NCBI GenBank assembly: GCA_024404435.1
Contig: JAKSPW010000040.1
Coordinates: 1 to 9,066, forward strand
DNA: 9,066 nt
Reading direction: 5' to 3'
Source of the DNA: Clostridia bacterium
GTDB taxonomy: Bacteria > Bacillota > Clostridia > Oscillospirales > CAG-272
Shown one piece after another: positions 1 to 6,327 of the stretch. The stretch's first letter is position 1. Every line of letters begins with the position of its first letter. Below the pieces are notes generated by a model that was not told the DNA's origin, did no database searches, and was given only the letters and a program-made list of their open reading frames with translations. The translations under genes were made by a program, and so were the position numbers.

Positions 1-4
1 TTAC

Positions 5-33
5 TTGAAATTTCCCATTCAATCGTTTATAAT
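5..33 (+). promoter_or_regulatory. Sigma-A promoter of the isomerase/epimerase gene, with overlapping dyad
   Basis: A -35 box TTGAAA (5-10) and a perfect -10 box TATAAT (28-33) are separated by the optimal 17 bases. This is the most consensus-like promoter in the window and lies 60 bases upstream of the ATG at 94. A perfect 6-base inverted repeat, CGTTTA-taa-TAAACG (24-38), is centred on the -10 box, so a repressor bound there would block RNA polymerase. The leader (39-93) is AT-rich, with a Shine-Dalgarno-like AAAGGACGG at 78-86. The operator role is inferred. Confidence 0.8.
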
Positions 34-93
34 AAACGTAATGGAAGTTTTAATAAAACCTACATAAATTTTTTATCAAAGGACGGTTTTCAT

Positions 94-813
94 ATGAAAT
101 ACGGAATTCAGATGTACAGCCTTCGCGACATTACCGGTGACGATCTTGAGGGAGCTCTCAAGGCAGTAGCGGAAATGGGTTACAAGCAGATCGAGTTTGC
201 CGGCTTCTTCGGACACACAGCTGACGAGATCAATGATATGCTGAAGAAATACGATCTCGAGCTCATCGGCACGCACAGCGGCTGGGAAGGCCTCAGAGAC
301 AACTATGAAGAGACGCTCGCATTCCACAAGGCTATCGGCAACAAGAGATACGTCATCCCCGGTGCCGACATCAGCAAGAAGGAAAAGCTTGACAAATTCA
401 TCGACTTCGTCAATGATATCATTCCGAAGCTGAAGGCTGAAGGCATCGAGCTCGGATATCACAACCACGCTCACGAGTTCATCCCCACGGAAGAGGGCAT
501 TTACATCCACAGTGAGCTTCAGAACAGAACGAACCTCTTCTTCGAGGTCGACACGTACTGGGCATTCGTCGCAGGTAAGGACCCCATCGCCGAGCTCGAA
601 AGACTCGGAGACAGAGTCAAGATGGTCCACCTCAAGGACGGCACACCCGACGGAAACGGTCTGTCCCTCGGCTCCGGCTCCGCACCCGCAGCAGCCGTCA
701 AGGCATACGCGCAGGCACACGGTCTCGACATCGTCGTCGAGAGCGAAGGCTGCAACCCGACCGGTATTGAGGAAGTATCCCGCTGCATGGATTTCCTCAA
801 GAGCCTCGACTGA
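94..813 (+). CDS. Sugar phosphate isomerase/epimerase family protein (xylose-isomerase-like TIM barrel)
   Basis: This 239-residue protein has no signal peptide and should be cytosolic. It has the layout of the AP-endonuclease-2/xylose-isomerase-like barrel, whose members isomerise, epimerise or dehydrate sugars and inositols using a bound divalent metal. Recognisable elements are the start GIQMYSLRD, E34 in KQIEFAG, H61 in THSGW, GYHNHAHEF (121-129), FEVDTYW (150-156), HLKDG (179-183) and VVESEG (214-219). E151, H179 and E216 are likely metal or catalytic residues by family analogy. At 239 residues it is a little shorter than the usual 250-290. The ATG follows AAAGGACGG. Ile codons are mostly ATC and ATA is absent, unlike the next genes, which together with the strong promoter suggests high expression. 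The exact substrate cannot be read. Alternatives include an IolE- or IolI-like inositol enzyme or a keto-sugar epimerase. Confidence 0.85.
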   Translation: MKYGIQMYSLRDITGDDLEGALKAVAEMGYKQIEFAGFFGHTADEINDMLKKYDLELIGTHSGWEGLRDNYEETLAFHKAIGNKRYVIPGADISKKEKLDKFIDFVNDIIPKLKAEGIELGYHNHAHEFIPTEEGIYIHSELQNRTNLFFEVDTYWAFVAGKDPIAELERLGDRVKMVHLKDGTPDGNGLSLGSGSAPAAAVKAYAQAHGLDIVVESEGCNPTGIEEVSRCMDFLKSLD

Positions 814-825
814 AAGAATATTACG

Positions 826-853
826 GAATAACGCCGACACGTCGGCGTTATTC
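826..853 (+). terminator. Long perfect palindrome between two genes; weak terminator or attenuator
   Basis: Thirteen bases starting GAATAACGCC (826-838) pair perfectly with 841-853 across a two-base AC spacer. In RNA this gives at least 12 base pairs with a CACG loop. It begins 12 bases after the stop of the isomerase gene and ends 17 bases before the next ATG. The 3' side is only moderately T-rich (TTATTCTTG) and has no clean T run, so termination may be incomplete and the next operon could be fed by read-through. No convincing promoter is visible between the two genes. Confidence 0.6.
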
Positions 854-870
854 TTGAATTGTGAGAATAA

Positions 871-3102
871 ATGAAAAATAAGATATTTTCCGTTCTTGTT
901 CTGCTGTCTCTTCTGATATCAGCTCTCGTGCTTCCCGGGAACGCCGAGACGTATTGGGACGCTCAGGAGGCATATTTCGATGCCGTTGACTCGGGAGACG
1001 ACGACGCGAGCCTTTCTGCGGTAGAACGTATCGAGGCGATCTATACCGACCCGTCTGACGAAACCGAGTACCTTCGGCTGATGTTCCCGCAGATGAAGGC
1101 GGCGGAGATATACGAGAAACGCGGACAGTTCGTAAAGTCTTCGGAATATTACGGTAAGTTTCTCGCAGGCGCACGCTTCATGCAGGACGCGGGCAACGAA
1201 TACAGAGACTATCTGAACCCGTACGGAATGCTGTACAGACACAACAGCATCACGCCGAAGGTGTACGCCGAAACGTCGGACGTCACAAACGTACCGTATT
1301 ATTATTCCCGTTCCGAAGAGAGGGCGGGAGTCGCGCACGGCATGTGCTCGTACTTTGACGCGGAGCACGACAGCTCGCAGATACTCTACGTTCAGTTCTT
1401 CAACGAAAGCGTTGAGGGCTTCCGCTGGCAGCTTCCCGAGGTCCTTGATGAAGACTACCTGCTGCTCGTTGCCTGGAACGTACCGAATGAGAACTACGAA
1501 GACCTCGCGAGGATCGCTTCGGGAGAGGCTGACGAATATATAAAGGAAAACCTCGAATATCTCGCGAAGCTCGACTGCAGAGTTCTCATCCGTTTCGGAG
1601 CGGAGGTGAACTGCTGGAGCTCGCTCCCGTCTACTCAGGCAGAGTACGATGAAAAGGGGCAGGCGTTCATCGATATCTTCAAAGAGGCATTCATCCGCGT
1701 GTCGGATATGGCGAAGGACATAGCCCCGAACTGCGGAATGGTGTACTCACCGAACGATATTTCAAGCTGGTTCTTCACGTTCGAGGATTTCTATCCGGGC
1801 GACGAATATGTCGACTGGGTTGGAATCTCTGCTTATCTCAACAAACCGACTCAGACGGAATTCAGCCTCTCAAACGGCAACGACGCGTATTATTGCCGCG
1901 GAGACTACTATGGCAATCAGCTTGTCAAGATCGCACCGATAGTCGAGGCGTTCGGAGACAGAAAACCGATCATCATCACCGAGGGCGGATACTGCTACAA
2001 CAGCTCAAACGGCGTTCAGACGCCCGAATTTGCCCGCGAAGCGATGAGATACTTCTATACCTACGTCACGAGAGTATACCCATGTATCAAGGCCGTAAAC
2101 TACTTCAACGCGAATTACGGCGGCAACAGCTACAGACTGTTCGGAGAAGATCCGAAAAACACGGAGCTTGCCGATCTCTACCGCGAGCTTGTCGACGGCG
2201 ACGCCGCCATGAGATACTCGATCACGCATGAAGGGAACTGCGGATACGTCGAGTTTAAGGATTTTGACGAGATAAACGACGAGCTCAAGCTTTCCGTGTA
2301 TGCTTCGTACCCGACGACGGAGCCGATCACCGTAAAATACGAGATAGATGCACTTCCCGTTAAGGAAACGACAGAATATCCGTTTTCACTCGATCTGTCC
2401 GTTTCATCTCTCGGCGTCGGCGGACATTTCCTGAAGATCACGGTCTCTTGCATGAAGACCGAAACGGTATTCTATTATAAAGTAAACGTCGCCTCCGACG
2501 GCAGAGTCACGGTCAGCGACGCCGTTCCGGAAACGATAAAAGACGTCCCGCCGAAATTCTGGGGCTATGAAGCGTGTGCTTTCGCTATGTCGAAGGGACT
2601 AATGGGCGGCACGTCGGAAAGCACTTTCGATCCGAACAAGCCGCTGACCCGCGGTATGTTCGTAACCATCCTCGGAAGACTCTCCGGCGTCGACGGGACA
2701 AACCGGAAGAGCGCACCGTTCACCGACGTTGCCGACGGGAAGTGGTACACGCCGTACGTCGCGTGGGCGGCGGAGAACGGCATCGTCAACGGCGTGAGCG
2801 AGACGAGATTCGCGCCGAACGACAATATCACGCGCGAGCAGATGTGCACGATATTCGTCAGATATTCCGACACGTTCGGACTCGGACTCGATAAAACTCC
2901 GGAGCCCGGAGAAGTGCTTTTCGCCGATGACGCAAAGATCAGGGACTACGCACGAGAGTGCGTATATACCTGCTTGAGAAGCGGACTTGTCGGCGGCAAG
3001 GGAAACGGCAGATTCGATCCGCGTGCGACGGCGACGAGAGCCGAAGCGGCGACGATATTCATGAGATTTATGAAATACTGTAACGATATGGAGGCAAAAT
3101 GA
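871..3102 (+). CDS. Secreted GH26-like glycoside hydrolase with three C-terminal SLH repeats
   Basis: This 743-residue protein starts with a signal peptide: MKNK, a hydrophobic core, and a probable cut after LPGNA at residue 25. Residues 26-105 are helical and TPR-like. A TIM-barrel glycosidase region (about 140-440) follows. It has an acid/base candidate E245 in RFGAEVNCW, DWVGISAY (315-322), and a nucleophile candidate E371 in KPIIITEGGYCY, which fits clan GH-A and most resembles GH26 (beta-mannanase-like). A beta-rich linker domain spans about 450-545. Three SLH repeats follow at about 557-607, 616-670 and 683-735, with FDPN/FAPN/FDPR and TRGM/TREQ/TRAE signatures, so the enzyme should be held on the cell wall. 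Classical GH26 enzymes usually have His just before the acid/base Glu, but here it is A244. The start has only a weak GTGAG ribosome site, though the signal peptide supports it. The stop overlaps the next gene by four bases. The substrate is unknown. Confidence 0.8.
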   Translation: MKNKIFSVLVLLSLLISALVLPGNAETYWDAQEAYFDAVDSGDDDASLSAVERIEAIYTDPSDETEYLRLMFPQMKAAEIYEKRGQFVKSSEYYGKFLAGARFMQDAGNEYRDYLNPYGMLYRHNSITPKVYAETSDVTNVPYYYSRSEERAGVAHGMCSYFDAEHDSSQILYVQFFNESVEGFRWQLPEVLDEDYLLLVAWNVPNENYEDLARIASGEADEYIKENLEYLAKLDCRVLIRFGAEVNCWSSLPSTQAEYDEKGQAFIDIFKEAFIRVSDMAKDIAPNCGMVYSPNDISSWFFTFEDFYPGDEYVDWVGISAYLNKPTQTEFSLSNGNDAYYCRGDYYGNQLVKIAPIVEAFGDRKPIIITEGGYCYNSSNGVQTPEFAREAMRYFYTYVTRVYPCIKAVNYFNANYGGNSYRLFGEDPKNTELADLYRELVDGDAAMRYSITHEGNCGYVEFKDFDEINDELKLSVYASYPTTEPITVKYEIDALPVKETTEYPFSLDLSVSSLGVGGHFLKITVSCMKTETVFYYKVNVASDGRVTVSDAVPETIKDVPPKFWGYEACAFAMSKGLMGGTSESTFDPNKPLTRGMFVTILGRLSGVDGTNRKSAPFTDVADGKWYTPYVAWAAENGIVNGVSETRFAPNDNITREQMCTIFVRYSDTFGLGLDKTPEPGEVLFADDAKIRDYARECVYTCLRSGLVGGKGNGRFDPRATATRAEAATIFMRFMKYCNDMEAK

Positions 3103-4154
3103 TATACGATCTTTCAAGAAGACGTGACTCGGAGAGCTTTGCGCTGACAGCCGAAAACCCGAACGGGGAAAAGGGCAGAGGCGGCAGCCTTACCGAGGGC
3201 ACCGGAAAATACTGCGCGAGAGAACTCGGGATCGGCTGGAAGATTTCTCCCTCGGTCCTTGTAAAAGAATACGAAACGATCACGATCGCCGATTACCGTG
3301 GCGAAGGATATATCCGCCATATATGGATCACGGACACCGGACACGTTGACAGAAACCTTATCCTCAGGATCTATTGGGACGGTTCAGACGTGCCGTCCGT
3401 CGAGACGCCGCTCGGAGACTTCTTCTGCGCCGCAAGGCACAACGACTACCGCCACCTCGACTCGATCCCCGTGTCGGTCAATCCGAGGAAGGCTCTCAAC
3501 TGCTATTGGGACATGCCTTTCAGGAAGGGGTTCAGAGTGACGCTCGAAAACCTTTCGGACGAAAGCTTCACGGTCTACTATCAGTTTGACTGTGAAAAGT
3601 GTGCCGTTCCCGAAGATTCACTTTATTTCCACGCGCAGTTCCGCCGCGTGAATCCTCTGCCCGAGGGGAGCGTTTACACTATCCTTGACGGCGTTAAGGG
3701 ACGCGGGCATTACGTCGGAACATATCTGTACTGGTCGCCGAAATCGAACGGCTGGTGGGGAGAGGGAGAAGTCAAGTTCTTCATTGACGGAGATTCTGAG
3801 TTCCCGACGGTGTGCGGCACCGGAACGGAAGACTACTTCTGCGGCTCGCACGACTTTGACTATGACGGAAAATACGTCGAGTATTCCTCCGCTTACTGCG
3901 GAATGTACAAGATAGACAAGCAGGACGAAACGTATCTTTCCCAGAAACGCTTCAATATGTATCGCTGGCATCTGAACGATCCCGTGTACTTCTCACGCGA
4001 CCTGAAGGTCACGGTGCAGGCACTCGGCTGGAGGAGCGAAGGCAGGTATCACCTGCTGACTGACGACATATCCTCCGTCGCATTCTGGTATCAGGATACA
4101 ATTTCCGACAGCTTCCCGAGTTTTCCGTCGAAGGACGAGATCGAGATACTCTGA
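3099..4154 (+). CDS. DUF2961 family glycosidase (GH172-like)
   Basis: This 351-residue protein has no signal peptide and is probably cytosolic. It matches the DUF2961 family, now CAZy GH172, whose characterised members include a difructose dianhydride I synthase/hydrolase and D-arabinofuranosidases acting on fructofuranose or arabinofuranose linkages. Visible signatures are RGEGYIRHIWITD (67-79), LRIYWDGSDVPSVETPLGDFF (89-109), RHNDYR (113-118), NGWWGEGEVKFFIDGD (217-232) and the hallmark GTGTEDYF (240-247). E222 and E244 are the likely catalytic glutamates by family analogy. The length is typical of a single-domain member. GGAGG (3090-3094) sits 4 bases before the ATG, and the start overlaps the preceding stop as ATGA, so translation is probably coupled to the secreted GH26-like gene. 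This pairing suggests one glycan processed first outside and then inside the cell. The linkage cannot be predicted from sequence alone. Confidence 0.85.
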   Translation: MIYDLSRRRDSESFALTAENPNGEKGRGGSLTEGTGKYCARELGIGWKISPSVLVKEYETITIADYRGEGYIRHIWITDTGHVDRNLILRIYWDGSDVPSVETPLGDFFCAARHNDYRHLDSIPVSVNPRKALNCYWDMPFRKGFRVTLENLSDESFTVYYQFDCEKCAVPEDSLYFHAQFRRVNPLPEGSVYTILDGVKGRGHYVGTYLYWSPKSNGWWGEGEVKFFIDGDSEFPTVCGTGTEDYFCGSHDFDYDGKYVEYSSAYCGMYKIDKQDETYLSQKRFNMYRWHLNDPVYFSRDLKVTVQALGWRSEGRYHLLTDDISSVAFWYQDTISDSFPSFPSKDEIEIL

Positions 4155-4192
4155 CAAAACAAAGCATCTTCTGACAGGAAAGCTGACGGATA

Positions 4193-4217
4193 CCGTGATA
4201 TAATTGAGTCATCACGG
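4193..4217 (+). promoter_or_regulatory. Extended -10 promoter inside a perfect inverted repeat, upstream of the AraC gene
   Basis: TGATATAAT (4196-4204) is an extended -10 element (TG, one base, then a perfect TATAAT). No good -35 lies at 17 bases: CTGACA at 4171-4176 is 22 bases away. The seven-base arms CCGTGAT (4193-4199) and ATCACGG (4211-4217) form a perfect dyad around the -10 and the expected start site. A regulator bound here would affect the gene directly, so autoregulation by the AraC protein is the simplest reading, but this is inference. The 4155-4234 gap shows no T-rich terminator, so read-through from the GH172 gene is also possible. Confidence 0.65.
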
Positions 4218-4234
4218 AACAGGAGGAAACGGTT

Positions 4235-5131
4235 TTGGAGTGGGTATGCGCCCTGAAAGAGGCACTTTCTTTCATTGAGAACAATCTGACTGAAGAGCTT
4301 GACGTCGCCTCGGTTGCAGATCACGTGCATATGTCTCCGTTCTATCTCGCAAAGGGATTCAGTATTCTGACGGGATACACTCTCGGCGAGTACATCAGGA
4401 ACAGAAGACTCTACGAGGCATCTGTCGAACTGAGGCAAGGAGAGGACAGGATCATCGACGTTGCGATGAAATACGGCTGGGAAACGCCGGAGAGCTTTAC
4501 AAAGGCTTTCACCCGTTTTCACGGAGCGAGCCCGAGTCAGGTCAGAACAGGGAGTGCCGCCGCCGTTACTTTTCTGCCCGTGCAGATCAGTATTGAAATA
4601 AGCGGAGGTGGAAAAATGGATTTTACCGTCAGCCCGATGTGGCCGATAAAGCTTATCGGCTTCGAAAGAGAATTTTCGTACGAGGAAGCGTATGAAAAGA
4701 TACCGCAGTTCTGGGACGAGATCTGTGAGAAATACTGTAATCACACGATCTACGCCGGAAAGGCACCGTCGTGCCCCGAGGAGCAGGCGATAATCGACAA
4801 CTGTATCGGTGAATACGGCGTTTGCATCGACGGAGAGGGAAAGATCAGATACCTCGTCGCCGGAAAATATACGGGCGGTGACGTGCCGGAGACAATGAAG
4901 CTCGTCGAATTTCCGCAGGGAACGTGGGCGAAATTCAAGTGCCGCGGCCCGATACCGGAGGCGTTTCAGGCACTCAACACGCGGATATTCAAGGAATGGC
5001 TGCCCGGAAATCCCGATTACGAGATCGCGGGAGATTACAATATCGAGTGGTACTCCTGCGACGGCGAAAAGTCCGATGCCGACTATGAAAGCGGTATCTG
5101 GGTGCCCGTTAAAGCAAAAGAAAAAGGCTGA
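4235..5131 (+). CDS. AraC family transcriptional regulator with C-terminal GyrI-like effector-binding domain
   Basis: This 298-residue protein has the Rob-like order: an N-terminal AraC DNA-binding domain (about 5-105) and a C-terminal GyrI/SOUL-like ligand domain (about 128-295). The first helix-turn-helix is near 22-44 (LDVASVADHVHMSPFYLAKGF). The second is near 71-96 (RIIDVAMKYGWETPESFTKAF) and is followed by the family ending FHGASPSQVR. The effector part begins MDFTVSPMWPIKLIGFERE and contains YGVCIDG and FPQGTWAKFKCRGP, typical of this fold. The start is TTG at 4235, chosen because AGGAGG (4221-4226) lies 8 bases upstream and no in-frame ATG is near. It probably controls the adjacent glycosidase genes and itself. 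The ligand is unknown. The gene ends inside a terminator hairpin shared with the opposing queT. Confidence 0.88.
   Translation: MEWVCALKEALSFIENNLTEELDVASVADHVHMSPFYLAKGFSILTGYTLGEYIRNRRLYEASVELRQGEDRIIDVAMKYGWETPESFTKAFTRFHGASPSQVRTGSAAAVTFLPVQISIEISGGGKMDFTVSPMWPIKLIGFEREFSYEEAYEKIPQFWDEICEKYCNHTIYAGKAPSCPEEQAIIDNCIGEYGVCIDGEGKIRYLVAGKYTGGDVPETMKLVEFPQGTWAKFKCRGPIPEAFQALNTRIFKEWLPGNPDYEIAGDYNIEWYSCDGEKSDADYESGIWVPVKAKEKG
4604..4618 (+). promoter_or_regulatory. Internal ribosome binding site and in-frame ATG at the domain boundary of the AraC gene
   Basis: GGAGGTG (4604-4610) is followed after 5 bases by an in-frame ATG (4616-4618, Met128). This is a stronger-looking start than the TTG at 4235. 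It lies in codons for the glycine linker ISGGGKM between the DNA-binding and GyrI-like domains. Initiation here would give a free 171-residue effector-binding domain without DNA-binding function. Whether it is used cannot be told from sequence. The Gly-Gly linker may create the motif by chance. Confidence 0.5.
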
Positions 5132-5147
5132 TTTTTCAGCCTTTTTT
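5121..5147. terminator. Bidirectional terminator shared by the convergent AraC and queT genes
   Basis: AAAAAGGCTGA (5121-5131) and its exact complement (5136-5146) form an 11-base-pair stem with a TTTT loop. A T run follows the stem on the + strand, and a T-rich tract (TTTTTCTTTT) follows it on the - strand. The two TGA stops lie in opposite arms (5129-5131 on +, 5136-5138 on -), so only four bases separate the coding regions. Confidence 0.9.
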
Positions 5148-5633
5148 ATTTATATTTGCTATCCCGCTTCGTTCAATAAGCAGTACAAACAGCGGTCCGA
5201 GAACGGTGCATGAGATTATCTCTCCGAGAGCTACCGTGAACGCCGTATAAAGATATGCGATATCCGGAACGTCCATCAGCTTAAGTATCAGCGGGATCGC
5301 GGCGGCATTTGCGATAACGGTCGGAACGGAAGCGGGGAAAATGAGCCGTCCTCTGCCGATCAGCCTTGCGCCGAGCGCACCGACGAGGGTCGCTGCCGTG
5401 CCGAGCACAACGTCAAAAAGGCTTCCCGAGAGGATCAGATTCGATATCAGACATCCGATCGCGACTCCGGGCACGGCTGACGGAAATAAAACGGGAAGCA
5501 GACAGAGCGCCTCCGACAGTCTGCACTGAATGGGCCCCGACGACAGACCGACTGACGCCGAAAGCATTGTAAGTGCGACGTAAAGGGCGGCTATGACACC
5601 TGCTTCCGTGATATAAGTGATTTTACGACGCAT
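5136..5633 (-). CDS. queT: QueT family queuosine-precursor transporter (ECF S component)
   Basis: The product is 165 residues of mostly hydrophobic sequence with about five or six membrane segments (near 8-27, 42-63, 68-90, 98-118 and 128-153). The motif GPIQCRLSEALCLLP (33-47) is characteristic of QueT (PF06177), the substrate-binding subunit of an energy-coupling-factor importer for a queuosine precursor such as preQ1. It needs shared EcfA/EcfT subunits encoded elsewhere. The start is placed at 5633 because AAGGAG (5640-5645) lies 6 bases upstream and the protein then begins MRRKITYITEAG, as is usual for the family. An in-frame ATG at 5690 would add 19 residues but has no good ribosome site, and that extension falls on the riboswitch candidate. 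The leader suggests translational repression when preQ1 is abundant. A terminator shared with the AraC gene lies at its end. Confidence 0.85.
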   Translation of the reverse strand: MRRKITYITEAGVIAALYVALTMLSASVGLSSGPIQCRLSEALCLLPVLFPSAVPGVAIGCLISNLILSGSLFDVVLGTAATLVGALGARLIGRGRLIFPASVPTVIANAAAIPLILKLMDVPDIAYLYTAFTVALGEIISCTVLGPLFVLLIERSGIANINKKG

Positions 5634-5640
5634 GGGATTC

Positions 5641-5681
5641 TCCTTAGTTTTTATTAGCGTGAGGATGGTTACGAACTCACG
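5641..5681 (-). promoter_or_regulatory. preQ1-I riboswitch candidate in the queT leader
   Basis: Read on the - strand, CGTGAG (5681-5676) pairs with CTCACG (5663-5658) to form stem P1. The loop is exactly 12 bases, starts TTC and ends in C, as in the classic Bacillus queC preQ1-I aptamer, where that last C contacts the ligand. An A-rich strand (TAATAAAAA) and then CTAAGGA follow, which is the hallmark 3' end of the class. The pseudoknot P2 would use loop bases CGTA against TAAG with one G-A mismatch, the weakest part of the call. CTAAGGA overlaps the queT Shine-Dalgarno, so ligand binding should hide it and reduce translation. Linkage of preQ1 riboswitches to queT is well established. Confidence 0.75.
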
Positions 5682-5686
5682 GTTTT

Positions 5687-6265
5687 TCATTTTATCAGTT
5701 CTCTGTAAAACTCAAGTGCGACTATCGCCGAGCCGAGCGGGGAAGGATGAGTGCCGTCCTCGAAGAAGACCTTGTCTCCCGTCTCCGAGCGGTAAGCACG
5801 GTGGAATCTTTCACCGGCGTATACGACGCGGATGCCGAATTCTTCTCCGGCGGCAGTATAAGAATCTTTCAGCTTTTCCTGCATCTGTTCGTGCGTCCAC
5901 GAATGCTTTTCGAGAGTTTCGTGTCCGTCGCGTCTGCCCCACGTTTCGTAAAGCACGGGCTCGGCACCCGCCTCTCTTATCAAGGGCACGAGCACGCGGA
6001 GAGAAGATAAGAACTTGTCGGGATTCAATGCGGGTCTGACGCTCTGCTCCTGAAGCACGACGATATCGTACCTGTTCTCCCTGAGCTTTTTCAAAAAAAG
6101 CTCTCCGTCTATGTCACCGGGAGTCAGATAATCCTCGAAGCTGTAGCCTCCGTGCGTCACGCTGTCCGCTGTCACGTCGTGACCGTGCTCACGGCAGATC
6201 TCCGCAAAAATTTTCGGCATATCGTTATAATAAGTGTAGCTGTTTCCGAGAAATAAGACTTTCAT
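5687..6265 (-). CDS. SGNH/GDSL-type hydrolase (probable esterase)
   Basis: This 192-residue protein has no signal peptide, so it is probably cytosolic. It shows the SGNH esterase blocks: nucleophile S9 in VLFLGNSYTYYNDMP (block I), THGGYSFEDYL with the glycine near residue 39 (block II), VVLQEQS (69-75) at the block III position, where Gln74 or neighbours replace the usual Asn, and the catalytic D170/H173 in FFEDGTHPSPLG (block V). The GNSYT...NDMP start and LQEQS recall the DUF4886-like branch of SGNH hydrolases, often found with glycan-degradation genes. A role in deacylating sugars or oligosaccharides is inferred. The start at 6265 is chosen because GGAGG (6271-6275) is 5 bases upstream; an earlier ATG at 6289 lacks a ribosome site. 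It has its own promoter, and its stop precedes the queT leader by only five bases. Confidence 0.85.
   Translation of the reverse strand: MKVLFLGNSYTYYNDMPKIFAEICREHGHDVTADSVTHGGYSFEDYLTPGDIDGELFLKKLRENRYDIVVLQEQSVRPALNPDKFLSSLRVLVPLIREAGAEPVLYETWGRRDGHETLEKHSWTHEQMQEKLKDSYTAAGEEFGIRVVYAGERFHRAYRSETGDKVFFEDGTHPSPLGSAIVALEFYRELIK
5689..5715 (-). promoter_or_regulatory. Candidate promoter for the queT leader
   Basis: On the - strand, TTGAGT (5715-5710) and an extended -10, TGATAAAAT (5697-5689), are spaced by 15 bases. The predicted start site, about 5682-5684, falls directly before stem P1 of the riboswitch, so the transcript would begin with the aptamer. The promoter lies within the last codons of the SGNH hydrolase gene. 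The short spacer lowers confidence; transcription from the upstream hydrolase promoter may also contribute. Confidence 0.5.
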
Positions 6266-6292
6266 TGTGACCTCCGCGCGTTTTTCCATAAT

Positions 6293-6321
6293 ATAATAAC
6301 ATAAATGCGTCCCAAAGTCAA
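6293..6321 (-). promoter_or_regulatory. Promoter of the SGNH hydrolase gene
   Basis: On the - strand, TTGACT (6321-6316) and TATTAT (6298-6293) are spaced by 17 bases, with an extended -10 TG just upstream (TGTTATTAT). It starts seven bases after the terminator of the preceding operon and lies 28 bases before the ATG at 6265, so the SGNH gene (and perhaps queT) forms a separate transcription unit. Confidence 0.75.
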
Positions 6322-6327
6322 GAAAAC

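Noticed and set aside
76..840. 254-residue open frame on the - strand opposite the isomerase/epimerase gene
   Set aside because: It mirrors the real gene's codon bias, has no ribosome site or recognisable domain, and the + strand protein is clearly real.
2599..3117. 172-residue - strand open frame inside the SLH region
   Set aside because: The Arg/Ser-rich sequence is typical of antisense frames, while the + strand carries three clear SLH repeats.
3618..3971. 117-residue - strand open frame in the GH172 gene
   Set aside because: No ribosome site or domain, and it lies fully within a conserved enzyme.
4091..4744. 217-residue - strand open frame across the AraC promoter
   Set aside because: It runs antisense to both the conserved GH172 C-terminus and the AraC domain and has no supporting signals.
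5617..6039. 140-residue + strand open frame over the riboswitch and SGNH gene
   Set aside because: The Arg-rich product has no motif and is antisense to a conserved esterase and a structured leader.
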